Source of the DNA: Bretschneidera sinensis
Taxonomy: Eukaryota > Streptophyta > Magnoliopsida > Brassicales > Akaniaceae
DNA: 64,000 nucleotides
NCBI GenBank assembly: GCA_023935145.1
Contig: CM043703.1
Coordinates: 24,439,727 to 24,503,726 of the forward strand
Reading direction: 5' to 3'
This document shows, one piece after another, positions 10,175 through 22,170 of the stretch (position 1 is its first letter; every line of letters begins with the position of its first letter). The position numbers and the translations under genes are program-made. A model generated the notes under the pieces. It had not been told where the DNA came from, ran no database searches, and worked only from the letters and a program-made list of their open reading frames with translations.

Positions 10175-11541
10175 ATCAAATAATTAGAATTTCACTTAAA
10201 ATCTCTTACTAAGTACTAGAACTTTTTACCATGCGAGTAATTAAAATTTCTTAAGGCACTAACGCAAGAATGCAAATCCAATTTGATCATTAACAATCAA
10301 ATATCATACTATTCTTTTGGCTTTTTTTTTGAAGAATTTTTTAGCTTTTGCAATACATAAATTAAAATAGTATATCTTGATTAGATCGAGTCAAAAATCA
10401 CTATTTTAGATCCGTTCGAAATTTTATTGGTAAATTTTGAAGAATTTCACTGGTTATAATATTTTTTGGTTCCTATACCTATACTAATGTTATCAGTGAA
10501 GTTTCTCAAAATCACCGATGAAGTTTTGAGATCTGGTCTAACCAAAAGCTTTTTAAGAGAGTAAAAACCGGTAACAATACTTTTTGTCCATCAACATATT
10601 TGATCAATGAAAAAATGTCACGTTACATAGATAAATTAAGGTTTTCATTTTTGTTCAAACTTGTTTGAACTTGCTCATTATAACTCAAATTTTTCGTAAT
10701 TAGTATTAGAGGTGATTTCGAACCTAGCCTGAGTTGAGAGGAGCTCAAGCTCGGCTTGTAAGTAAAAATCTTATTCGAGTCGAGTTTCGAACCGAGCTCG
10801 AGTTAAAAAATTTGAACATGAGCTCGAAATAAAATAAATAAATTTAATATTTATATTGTCGAAAATAAATATTATATATATATATATATAGAGTAATCAA
10901 TCAAATTCAACTACTACTAATATTATTCAACTCATAAGGTAAAATTGTGTAATCTTACTTAATCCAGTCTAATACCATGAATCAAACAACTCCTCAATTA
11001 CTTCAATCCAATCGATCTCAAAACAATATTCTCTAATCAATTTACAAGCTTTAATTTAGGGTTCGTTTAGTTCGGATAAGATTAATGTGAGATTAATTAA
11101 ATAAAATCAAACTAACTCACCGACTAAAAACAATTGATGATGATAATAATAATAATAATAATTACTTTCCAATCCTTATTTGGTTAAGACCGCAGGTACA
11201 TTGCTTTTACTCCAAGCAAAAATATGTGTTCGTACTATTAGTACTTTCCTAAAAAAATAAGAGGGTACATTTTTTTCTCGTCATTTCCTTATATGAGGAA
11301 TTGGACACGTATGATGAGCAGATCACAGCTGTTAGAAAATATATCATTCCTTAAATAAAATGAATTTGCATTCACTAGCAAGGAAGTTGTTTCCTTGTTT
11401 CACCTATATATACACTGACTCGTTTCCTCTTCTTCTATATACCACAAATTCTCTAAAACCTGTTGATGCCCTAATCTTATCAGAAGAATAACATAGCAGC
11501 CATGGCAAATAGGTTTCCCTCCCAAAACCCATCAAACATGC
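10021..11541. repeat. Local tandem duplication of about 1.6 kb, unit 2
   Basis: Same content and order as 8414-10020, but with different TA tract lengths (10136-10172, 10871-10890) and no GA array. It continues into the rest of the QF exon at 11542. Confidence 0.8.
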
Positions 11542-11760
11542 AGATAGTGTTATTAGATGAAGAGCCAGAAAGGGCTGAACCCATGGAGAACCTGATTCTA
11601 TAGCAACAAGAACAATGACGACAACTTAATCATCAACAACAGCGATAACGACAACAACAACTTATTCGTCAAAAACAAGAGCAACATGCACTGTTTAACC
11701 AAGTTGTTACGTATGATGCAGCACGAGCGATTATCTTTCTCTACACTTATCTGGAAATTT
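11261..11760 (+). pseudogene. QF: captured promoter plus Gln-rich first exon
   Basis: The 5' flank has a TATA-like CTATATATAC at 11404-11413, a leader of about 90 bases and a good plant start context (GCAGCCATGGC, ATG at 11502). The frame reads MANRFPSQNPSNMQIVLLDE, then acidic residues and NLIL. It hits TAG at 11601 where minus-strand copies keep CAG. Beyond it the sequence is CAA/CAG-rich in the same frame with further stops (TGA, TAA). I see no known domain. The parent gene is unrecognised. It may be a fragment captured by a transposon. Confidence 0.6.
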
Positions 11761-12910
11761 GACACCTTGGGGTGATTATCTTTGATTCATACCTAGAGAG
11801 ACTGGCCTGCCCATCTACTAGTTTGCAATGGGAAGTTAAAATTGTTTGGTTATGTACTTTACAGGAAGTATTGTGAATCATGTGACATAAATATTCATTA
11901 GATGAGCCATTTTGGTTTATTATTAAAGTTATTCTTCTGTAGAAATAGTGTTGAATCTTGTGGATGAAGTCTCTATTTATTTCTTTTAGAAAATAGATAC
12001 TAGACCTCTTTTAAAAGCAATGGTGAATATTAGAAGGGAAAAATACATGTCCAACGTGCACCCTCAATGTATTTTTTTTCTTGGAAGTTGAGTAGTAATT
12101 TTTGGAGAAATCAAGTGGTACTTTTAGGGAAATTGAGTAATAATATGGAAAGGTTTAAAATAAATTTAACCAAATATCATACTATATCCCAATAATAACA
12201 TGGACTTATGATAACAAGAAATAACATGGATTTCATATTTGGAAAAATGTCAATTTTGTTCTCCTTTATGGGATAGCATGGGCTAGTTCAGCATAGTAAA
12301 AGCAATCATGTAATCATTTGTTACAAATTATGCATGAATTATATATTTTATTTGCTTAATTTATAAATATTTATTGAAGAATAAAGAAGATAAAATTCAG
12401 AATTTTAATGTTCAAGAAAATTTGTTAAGGGGTGTATAGAAATTTTTTTTACTAGACCGGGTTTGAAACTTCATTGATAATTTTGAGGGACTTTACTAAT
12501 AATATTATTTTTTTAATCTCATACCTATATTGACACTATTAGTGAAGTCCCATAAAATTACCAATAGAGTTTCAAATGGATCTAAAACATTGGTTTTATA
12601 CCCGATCTAATAAAAAAATATTGACACAAAATGTGCCTTGTTAAATACTAGGACAATTTAATAAAAATATTAATGATAGAAAAAAAACTTTTCTAATATA
12701 AATATATATTGTTATTAAAAGTATGTATTGTATTTTATCACATGTATGAATGAAGCAAAGTACCAATAATCACTAACCTAGTTTCTTTAATTCTTTTACT
12801 TACCACGACTCGTCATCAATTACTTCGAAGTGTAAGACACCGGAGATGAGAAACGTTAGGGAAAAGAAAGTGGGAAAACTCATTTCCGCTAAATCCCAAG
12901 TTCTCAACAC
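11761..12910. other. AT-rich spacer with a diverged foldback element
   Basis: No gene is supported. At about 12453-12595 lies a second foldback type: TTTGAAACTTCATTGATAAT on the left faces AAATTACCAATAGAGTTTCA on the right, resembling the R2 core but clearly diverged. The block recurs at 29713-30883 and 43571-44717. A minus-strand open frame of 81 codons (12800-13045) overlaps the start of WAT1 exon 1 antisense and is rejected. Confidence 0.55.
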
Positions 12911-12950
12911 TATGCGCACAGATCGCACACTGCACGCACAATGCACCCAA
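12911..12950. repeat. Short GC-rich array upstream of WAT1 exon 1
   Basis: ATGCGCACA and TGCACGCACAATGCACCC words followed by the usual post-array segment (TTGTACGTGATATTAAATTC). It ends about 70 bases before WAT1 exon 1, where a promoter or leader would be expected. Confidence 0.7.
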
Positions 12951-13543
12951 TAAAACCTTGTACGTGATATTAAATTCTTTATAAACTTTGTTTGTCTATT
13001 ATCTGTCATAGCCAATATTGACCTCATTGGGTCATTCAAAGCCATTTTTGGCAGTGATTTTCATGCAAATTGGCTATGCTTCAATATCTGTCATAGCCAA
13101 ATTTGCTCTAAATCAGGGATTGAGCCCAAATGTACTGGTGGCTTAGAGGATGGTTGTTGCCACAGCACTCATTGCTCCTTTTGCCTTTGTACTAGAAAGG
13201 TATTTTCTCCTCATCCTCCTCTCTCTCCATCAAATAATTGTTAATTTCAATTATGGTACATTTGGTTGAGATTATGGTAAAAAATTATTTGGAAATTATC
13301 TTAAGATGAAAAAATATTGATATGGTATGCATTGTGTTCTGGGATTTCTGAAATTATCTTAAGCTTGTTTGCCTCTTGACAATGCATAATAGAACTCAAT
13401 ACAGTCAAATAGTAGAGTTTACACTCTATACAAGTGAGTATTTCCCTATAGAGAAAGACCATTGTTGGTGTGCTTATTTATAATACTATCCGACCCCGCA
13501 AGTTAAAATTCTTAGCTCCTCCTTCAATTTATGTGTAATCAAA

Positions 13544-14619
13544 GGAGTTTCGGGATTCGGTCTAACCAAAAACTTTTTAAGAGAGCAAAAATCGGGAATA
13601 ATACTTTTCGTCCATCAAAATATTTGATCAATGAAAAAATGTCACGTTATGTGGATAAATTAAGGTTTTCGTTTTTGTTCAAACCTCTTTTAGCGAGCTC
13701 AATGTGCACAGTCTGCGTAATCTAAACACAAACTGCGCACATTGCACGCACAATGCGCCCAATGAGATCTTGTACGTGATATTAAAATCTTTATAAACTT
13801 TGTTTGTCTATTATCATGTCAATTAAATATTCATTACATATTTAATTCTAAATAAATTTTATTATCGATAAAACAGACCATTTTATAAGTTATATAATTT
13901 ATCTCATACTTTTTTTTAACTATCGCACTCTCTCTGAAATTAATTAAAAAAACATTATCAATAAATACTATAAAAATGTAATAATAATAATATTAACAAC
14001 AATAACGTGTCAACACAATAACATATTTTAAGATATTAGTATTATTTATTCACTAATTTAATTTATTTGACAAATCCTTAGATTTTTTTTGCACAAAACA
14101 AAGTATAAGATTAAGTTGATGCATTTATCGAGTAGCATTGTCAAGGCGATCTAAAATATTTCCATTGATCTAGACCTCTACGTTTATTGATTACTTTAAT
14201 ACATTTTCTCCATCAATAATTAAAAATAAAAAAAATATATTTTTGTTTAAGTCGATAATTACAAAAGTAAGCTTTCAATTGAATTCAAAATATGAAATTG
14301 CTTTATATTTGTACAAGTTAGATTAATAATTGGCATCACTATTGTTTTTATACATAGTTTTGAATTTTCACGTCTTTTAAATTTTTACCTTTATTGACAT
14401 TCAATTTTCAGTAGTGTCTCATTGCCTGAAATACCTTCCTATCTAAAATTAAATGCCTCGCCCCAAAAAGGATAAAAAAGAAAGAATAATATTTTGGAGC
14501 CAGCAATCAATCAGAAAGAAAACCAAGTGGTTGGAGTATCCATACAGTGTGCATAATTTAGAATTTCTAAAATCTTTCAAGTCCTTTTTGAAAGGATAAA
14601 TCTTACATGAAAGGATAAA
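13544..14619. mobile_element. Composite insertion (R2 end, GC array, R1) in WAT1 intron 1
   Basis: The intron of the copy at 22266-23736 runs straight from AATCAAA to TCTACCAGTGCC at 22787/22788. Here the same flanks are separated by about 1,076 bases made of an R2 tail, a GC array (13687-13766) and R1. AAA borders both sides, possibly a short target duplication. An equivalent insertion sits at 31517-32724. No transposase or clear inverted ends are visible, so the mechanism is unknown. Confidence 0.65.
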
Positions 14620-15699
14620 TCTACTAGTGCCAATTTAGGTTTCTTAGTTGTAACAGATGAAATGGCACTAAAACAAAAGATTGACGAAATAGTTGTGGCG
14701 CCTAAATGTAGAAACATCAAATTGAAAGGTAGCTTTCATATATAGGCTGGTGATTGTATAAAAGGTGGCAAATGCTAGAATCAGCTCTGCATCTACTTGC
14801 ATCGTATTTGTCATTTTCACTGTGATCGATCGTGTCATTGTTCCGAATCCATCTCTAGTGGAGGATTTAGTGACGTGTGTCCATATAGTTAACCAGCTTT
14901 TAAGCTTGGAAAGAAAACTACTAATGCTTAGCATCTGCCTCAAGATTATGATATCCACAATTAAAAGGAAATTGAGATTAGTGTCCCCTTGCCAGCAAAT
15001 TAAATAGAAACATGTTCTATGAAACCAAGTGAATTGATGTATAAATAATTGTGCTTAAATTTAATTTGGTTTGGTGTAATAGCAATGAGAATTTTACGTG
15101 CATGCATGTGTTTGACCGAATATATTAGACGACAGTACGCCAAAATATTGATGTATTTGACTGTCTAGAAGAGGATCTAAGATGGGAGCTGAGGATTCAC
15201 TGTATATAACTTGGACATTTTTGGTGTGCATGCATGTGTTAGTTTTCTAGAGAGCAACTTTTATTTAGCTTATTCTGTTGCCCACTGTGAAAGTTTAAAA
15301 ATTTTAGTATTTTCTTTGTATGTCTAAAATTTTATGAATAGGGATAATGACATTGTTTTCACACTCAAACAGGAGATCAAGGCCAAAGATGACCTTCACA
15401 GTCCTGGCAAAGATATTTCTGCTCAACTTATTACAGTAAGAATTCTTTGTGACACATCACATTAAATAACCAATTTAATCTTTTTTAATATACAACAATT
15501 ACTAATTAAGTTATATACGATGCAAATGTGAAGTCCTGTGCTTGAACAGAATATGTACTATGTTGGAATGAAGCATACAACAACAACTTTCGCATCTGCT
15601 CTCGTGAATATTGTCCCTGCCATCACATTCATATTGGCTTGCGTCTTTAGGTAATTGTCTCTCCTCTCACTTTTATTTTGTATGTTACTATTTCTCGTA

Positions 15700-16740
15700 T
15701 CGTGCTGGGTCTAGCTTTTGAGGCCCACAGCACGGTTCGGCACGGCACGAGGCACGACCATAGCATCTAATAAATTCAAAATTACATACAATTTCATGTC
15801 ATTAGAATAATGAGTAAAAAAGAATTAGGTGATGATAAATTTAATATTTTAGGATGGTAGAAAAAAATAAAAATTATTACCCTATTCTTAACATAATTGC
15901 ACGTGATCTATTAATTCATAAATGAAGCAAATTTAACTAAAATCACACATTAATATAAATTAAATAAAACCTTAACAAATATTTAAACACAAAAAAGTGT
16001 TATTTGTGAATTTTTAATTTAAATATTGAAGTTATAATTAATTGATTTTAGCATAATATCATTTGATACAATAAACGTAAAACACTGTGAGGAAATCATA
16101 AAATATTTTTCTTTAGGTAACTCATCATTCAATTTCTAAAGTTGTTTGTATAGGAATTGGATATGTTTTTTTTATTATTTTATTTAAAGGTCAAAAAGGT
16201 TATAAAACTACTTTTTTATTATTAATAATATTTTATATCTTTATAATTTTTAAACATTTTAAGTTGTTTTTTTTATATTTCATTAATTTGTAAGTTATTT
16301 CATCTTCTTTCTTTGTTTTATATGTTTTTTTTTAAGTTATTTATTTGGAAAAATTTTTGAAGTTGTAATTTTTAAGTTATTTGTTAATATTGTTTTTTTT
16401 TTTCAATTTTTAAGTTATTTGTAATATTTAACTTCATCAATAAAATGATTATAGTTCTATACAATTATAAGCATTCAATTCAATATTTATAATTTTTTTA
16501 CTATTTTCAACAAAAAAGTAAAAAATCAAAATATACCTATAAGGTCCATGGGTAGCGCGGCATGGCACGACCTGGCCCAAACCAATACCCATGCGGGCCT
16601 TGGGCTATACTGGGCCGAAGTTTTTAAAAGCACGGCACGACAGGAAAGATAGAGAGGCATGGCACGGCACGACACGACCCGAAGGCATGGTGGGCCGCCT
16701 TGTGTGGGCCATGGGCCGGCACAGCCCACTGCCACCCCCA
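15700..16740. mobile_element. Non-autonomous DNA element with GC-rich ends in intron 3
   Basis: An AT-rich core with recurring AAGTTATTTG-like words is bounded by GC-rich ends: CGGTTCGGCACGGCACGAGG on the left and GCACGGCACGACACGACCC on the right. Parts of the two ends are inversely related (TCGTGC with GAGGCCCA on the left versus the reverse complement of GGGCCGAAG with GCACGGCACGA on the right). No transposase is encoded. The class cannot be fixed by eye. Confidence 0.45.
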
Positions 16741-18504
16741 CTTTACATGTCTAATTTTATTTTGGGATGTAATTAGCCTGCCCACTTCCTGGGAAATGGG
16801 CCCATTATGTTGGTCTTTTTCGGCCTGTCCCTATCTCCAATCTAGTGTTGATCATAGCCATGACCTGCAAACTCAATTTTATGGGCTTGAAAAAAATAGG
16901 TTCAGAAAAATTTTCGTGTGAAAAGGCCCCAGTCCAAATATTCTAACATAATTTTTTTTAAAAAAAAATGGTCCATTGAATTTTAGCTCTTGAATTTGGA
17001 ATTTGAAGGGTCCAAATTCAATTACTTTGTTTGGATTACATTTAAGAACTGTGTATTTGTATTTCATTCAAACACGTTATTCAAATTCTTTTTTCAGCCT
17101 ATGTATTTTCAACTTAAATTCCCTCTGCATTCGACTTCCCCCTCTCACTCTCTCAACAGAAAAAAAATTTCAAGGAAAATTGGTTTATTCTTTGAACATA
17201 TCGGTGGTGATTTTAACTTTATTGATGTATTTATCTTTTAAAGGCTTGAGAAGGTGGATATTAGAAGCCTGCACGGTCAAGCAAAGGTGGTCGGGACTCT
17301 GGTGGCTATTGGGAGAGCCATGATTATGACCTTTGTGAAAGGGCTTGCGCTAGAACTTCCTTGGACTAAAGGAACAAATCATCAAAATCAATCTACAAGT
17401 GATGCAGGATCAAAGCAGAATCTTATAAAGGGTGCTGCCATGATCATATCCAGTTGCATTAGTTGGGCCTGTTTCATTATTATGCAGGTAAAATCATCGT
17501 TACTATCACTTACTGTTATTTAAAATAAAAATTACATTTATTCATTAATGACAAGACAATTAGGGGTCATTACTTCAATATTAATTTTAACCAATTTAGT
17601 TGCTAATTACATATCTCATTGGTGCTTTTATAGGCAAAAATTCTGAAATCATACCCGGCTGAGCTATCATTAATGGCTCTTATATGCATGATGGGCATGG
17701 TGGAACGTGCACTAGTGGCCTATGTAATGGAGCAAGGCAATACTGCAGCCTGATCAATAGAGTTAGACTCCAAATTTTTGGCATCCGTCTATGGTGTAAA
17801 AAATTCTCAATTTATCTTAAAATTATACTATTGAACTTTATGTCCCCAAATAAAAAACCCTTAAAAAATATAAAAATCTTTTATCTTTTTTGGTGTATTA
17901 CTTTTGTTTTTAAAGATTACGTTTTATGCATGGGATAGTCTCTGGATTAGCTTATTACCTCATGGGATGGGTAACGAAACAAAAGGGACCCCTTTTTATT
18001 AGAGCTTTCAGTCCCCTTACCATGGTTCTCATTGCAATTACGGGTTCCATTTTTGTATCCGAAGATATGTATTTAGGAAGGTATGCATGCATTTCTCTCT
18101 CACTCACACATAGGTTCGATCACTTGCTTCATATGGATTTATTTTTGTTTTGCAGGGTTATTGCAGGATTGTCATTGTAGTTGGCATGTACCTAGTTTTG
18201 TGGGGTAAGAGCATGGACCAGGCCCCATCTACGAATGAACCAGATCCTGAGGTCAACACCGTTGATGCAACAACAGTAAACCCTATTGAGGAATACCAAC
18301 AAAATTGCAGACATTTGGCCAAGAGAGAACCCTATTTTCTCATTATTACTTTTATTTTTATTTTTGTATCTTGATGATGGTGCAGTAGAACTGTTTGCCA
18401 CCAACTTAGTATCAGTGTTGATATCTCACCACTACAGCTAAATATGTAAAAAGGTCTTGAAGTTCTTGGACATATTTTGTAGTTTACTATATATATAATG
18501 AAAA

Positions 18505-19125
18505 AATCATCAAAATCAATCTACAAGTGATGCAGGATCAAAGCAGGATCTTATAAAGGGTGCTGCCATGATCATATACGGCACAGTCCGCACAAAGGGC
18601 GTACAGCCCGCACATTGTACGCACAATGTGCCCACTGAGACCTTTTAGCGGACACAATACGCACAGGCTGACCAATCTGTGCACACACTGCGCGCACAAG
18701 TCGCACACTGCGCGCACACTATGCGCACAACCCACACACAACGCGCACACTGCAGGTAAAATCATTGTTACTACCACTTACTGTTATTTAAAATAGAAAT
18801 TACATTTATTAATTAATAACAAGACAATTAGGGGTCATTAATTTCAATATCAATTTTTATCAAATTAGTTGCTAATTACATATCTCACATCTCATTGGTG
18901 CTTGGTCTATAAAGAATTGTTGTAGTTGCAGGTCTATATCTCGTTGTGTGGGGTAAAAGCAAGGATTATAAGTCCACATCCACATTAATAATCAAGCGAA
19001 CAGAACCAACTAAACAGACAGTAGATGTGGGTAGCAACGGAAAGGAAAATCTCCATCTTGACATCATCACACTTGATGAACCAATCAGAGAAATCATAAC
19101 AAGAAACGAACAATCACATAGCTAA
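18505..19125 (+). pseudogene. Chimeric WAT1 remnant: part exon 4, GC array, intron 4, foreign last exon
   Basis: 18505-18577 matches the middle of exon 4 (NQSTSDAGSKQDLIKGAAMI). The array 18578-18755 replaces the rest, but the donor after TGCAG is kept. About 150 bases of intron 4 follow, fused by deletion to a last exon (18913-19125) reading RIVVVAGLYLVVWGKSKDYK to a stop after NEQSHS. That tail differs strongly from the other exon 7 copies here, so it comes from another paralog. The last exon is open but has no intact gene around it. Confidence 0.75.
18578..18755. repeat. GC-rich array within exon 4 remnant
   Basis: The longest array in copy one, with CAGTCCGCACAAAGGGCGTA, GCGCGCACAAGTCGCACAC and similar words. 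The second copy (50385-50602) is longer by two 20-base units (GGCGTACAGTCCGCACAAAG) and a short CACA gain, so it behaves as an unstable minisatellite. Confidence 0.85.
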
Positions 19126-19969
19126 AGCCTCCAACTATGGTCTGATTTAAGTTTTAAGGTTCAAGTTTCACACACCGCACCATCCACAACTTACTGTAGT
19201 ATTTATTACATCCATCAATTTTATCCTTCATTAAATGCAATGTATATCAACTACTTCTAGTGCAACTATGGAATCTTGTCTGACTACTATGAAAGGAAAA
19301 CAGCATTTTAAAAGAAAACAATCAAAAATATCATCATTCATCTACCGGATTCTATCATACATTACTGGATGAATATTATAATTTAACATAATTATCTCCT
19401 AAAAATATTCTTCACCCAAAAGAAAACCATGCACAACAGAATCAGTGTATTATATGGGCCTACAGTTGCATTTAAGAGTACGGGCCTACAAGGCCAGGCC
19501 CAAAAGGAAGAGAGAAAGACAGAGAAATGTAAGTGTAGAGAAGTTAGGCTTTAAGTGAACTGAGAGAGAAATGCAGGTGACAGAGAGGGATTTAGCGGAG
19601 AAGTGCCGCTTAATTTAGTGGAGAGAGAGAGTAAAGGCGAACCAGATTTACTACTGGCTTGATAAAATTACAAACGCATTCAGTGAACTATTAGTAGATG
19701 ACATGGTACATCCTTTGAGCCAAGCAAATGGGCAATCAATCAGAATGAAAACCAAGTGGTTGGAGTATCCATACAGTGTGCATAATTTAGAATTTCTAAA
19801 ATCTTTCATGTCCTTTTTGAAATGATAAATCTTACATGAAAGGATAAATCTTACATGTTGATTAAACGTCAAGGTTGTCTTATTAGGATTATTGGATGGT
19901 AACTCTTAACACTACTTATTTATTTATTTATTTTTTTTTTATCAATGCTTATGTATCTCGTCTTGCTTG
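19126..19969. other. Spacer with GA-rich segment
   Basis: No gene. 19445-19640 is purine-rich (GAGAGAAAGACAGAGAAATG) with a GGGCCTACAAGGCCAGGCCC segment, a style seen in plant LTRs but with no definable ends. 19730-19870 is the R1 tail. Confidence 0.45.
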
Positions 19970-20680
19970 ACACATTTCAACCTAACTTGTATTTTTTTTG
20001 TAAGATAAATTTAGAAATATCGATAAAACAGACCATTTTATAAGTTATATAATTTATCTCATACTTTTTTTTTAACTATCGCACTCTTTGAAATTAATTA
20101 AAAAAACATTATCAATAAATACTAAAAAAATATAATTATAATAATATTAACAACAACAACAACATGTCAACACAATAACATATGTTCAGATATTAGTATT
20201 ATTTATTCACTAATTTAATTTATTTGATAAATCATTAGATTTTTTTTTTTTTTGCACAAAACAAAGTATAAGATTAAGTTGATGCATTTATCGAGTAGCA
20301 TTATCAAGGCGATCTAAAATATCTCCATTGATCCAGACCTCTAGGTTTATTGATTACTTTAATACATTTTCTCCATCAATAATTAAAAATAAAAAATATA
20401 TTTTTGTTTAAGTCGATAATTACAAAAGTAACGCTTTCAATTGAATTCAAAATATGAAATTGGTTTATATTCGTACAAATTAGATTAATAATTGGCATCA
20501 CTATCATTTTTATACATAGTTTTGAATTTTAACGTCTTTTAAATTTTTACCTTTATTGACATTTAATTTTCAGTAGTGTCTCATTGCCTAAATACCTTCC
20601 TACCTAAAATTAAATGCCTCGCCCCGAAAAGGATAAAAAAGAAAGAATAATATTTTGGAGCCAGCAAAACCAGTCTCTCA
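19970..20680. repeat. AT-rich repeat R1 copy
   Basis: R1 from the TTTCAACC block to GGAGCCAGCAA, with a longer poly-T at about 20240. The second copy is at about 51820-52530. Confidence 0.7.
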
Positions 20681-21331
20681 TCTCAATCACTATCTGTGCC
20701 ACCTCCCAGGCATGGAAATTGAACAAACGCGTCAAATTATTTTTATTTAGGAAAAAACAAAACCATTAATTAATTAAATTTAAAATAATAAATTTTATGC
20801 ACATATCACTGGTGTGGCAGTATCGTAACTTCCGAAAAATAGAAATGATCATTATAATGTTATTGCTTAAAATCAAGTCCAAAAAAGATATATATCACAA
20901 AAATATCTTCCATCACGAGAGAAAATAGAGAAAGAGAGAGATTTTCTTTTTAGAAAATGGCATAGCCAAGAATGTTCAATTTAGGAAAAATTGGGAGGTG
21001 ACTTTGGAAGATTTCACATTTAGTCCCTGGCTTGTAAAATCAAATCCGCTTTAAATAAATTGGGTTGAGTTAGAACTTACTGATTAACATAATAATATAA
21101 TAATAATAAACATTGTAGCAATATCACTAATAATAATTAATCTTGAACAATTAAAACTTAATTCCTAAAAGAAAACAATTAAAACTTCACTTTTTCATTA
21201 AAAGAAAAACCAAAAGTTAACTTCTATAAGCTAAAAAAAGAAAAAAAAAAGGGCATTCAATAAAACTAAATTCCAGAAATAAATAAAGACAATTAATTAA
21301 TAATTAAACTAATAGTTATAGAAATAATTAA
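20681..21331. other. AT-rich spacer unique to this module
   Basis: No supported gene or repeat other than short A tracts. It occurs only here and at about 52531-53191. Confidence 0.6.
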
Positions 21332-21838
21332 TCAAAGCCTGAAAATTAAATCAAGGTCCTCCACTTGCTGATTTCGTTCACTAAATCTTCCAGGAGGCAA
21401 CACATTCACTTGGGTCCGCTGATGCTGTTGTTCATGAAAGAGAAGTTGTTGTTGCTGCTGGTGTTATTGTTTGAGATATTGCACCTGTTGTTGCTGCTGC
21501 AGAATTAGCTTTTCTATCTGGGGTATCACTGATGCTGTTGTGCATGTTGCTCTTGTTTTTGATGAATAAGTTGTTGTCATTGTCGCTGTTGTTGATGATT
21601 AAGTTGTCGTCGTTGTTCTTGTTGCTGTAGAATCAGGTTCTCCATGGGATCAGCCTTTTCTGGCTCTTCATCGATCCCTAATAACACTATCTGCATGTTT
21701 GATGGGTTTTGGGAGGGAAACCTATTTGCCATGGCTGCTATGTTTTACAAGGAAACAATTTCCTTGCTAGTGAATGCTAATTCATTTTATTTAAGGAATG
21801 ATATATTTTCTAACAGCTGTGATCTACTCATCTTACGT
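21332..21838 (-). pseudogene. QF with the longest Gln-rich reading frame
   Basis: On the minus strand ATG is at 21732-21730 and the frame reads MANRFPSQNPSNMQIVLLGI, then DEEPEKADPMENLILQQQEQ and a Gln-rich run. It is broken by a TGA and a frameshift, then continues as VIPQIEKLILQQQQQVQYLK, a stop, HQQQQQLLFHEQQHQ and finally VNVLPPGRFSERNQQVEDLD to TGA at 21332. Restoring the sequence is not attempted. The pattern suggests an original protein of about 130 residues or a 5' exon of a longer Gln-rich protein. Stops fall mostly at CAA/CAG/CGA codons. I do not recognise the family. Confidence 0.55.
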
Positions 21839-22170
21839 ATCAATCAAATAATTAGAATTTCACTTAAAATCTCTTACTAAGTACTAGAACTTTTTACTGT
21901 GCGAGTAATTAAAATTTCTTAAGGCACTGACGCAAGAATGCAAATCCAGTTTGATCCTTAACAATCAAATATCATACTATTCTTTTGACTTTTTTTGAAG
22001 AATTTTTTAGCTTTTGCAATACGTAGATTAAAATAGTGTATCTTGATTAGATCTGGTCAAAAATCAATATTTTAAATACTTTAAAAATTTTATTGGTAAA
22101 TTTTGAAGAATTTCATTGGTTATATTATTTTTGGGTCCTATACCTAAACTAACGTTATCAGTGAAGTTTT

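Larger units (their letters stand above)
13018..18374 (+). pseudogene. WAT1-related (nodulin MtN21/EamA) transporter pseudogene, all seven exons
   Basis: The most complete family copy. Exons: 1 at 13018-13199 (SLGHSKPFLAVIFMQIGYAS), 2 at 15373-15435, 3 at 15534-15650 (PVLEQNMYYVGMKHTTTTFA, then NIVPAITFILACVFR), 4 at 17244-17487, 5 at 17634-17795, 6 at 17932-18080, 7 at 18156-18374. Exon phases agree throughout and the sum of about 370 codons fits the family. It is dead: TTG stands where the initiator should be, TAG at 13144 replaces the Tyr of AYR, TGA at 17751 replaces Trp, the exon 6 acceptor reads CAT, and exon 7 lacks one base. Intron 1 carries a repeat insertion (13544-14619) and intron 3 a DNA element (about 15700-16740). 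Confidence 0.92.

Noticed and set aside
12800..13045. 81-codon minus frame overlapping exon 1 (also 30773 and 44607)
   Set aside because: It runs antisense to exon 1 and through a GC array, with no family resemblance.
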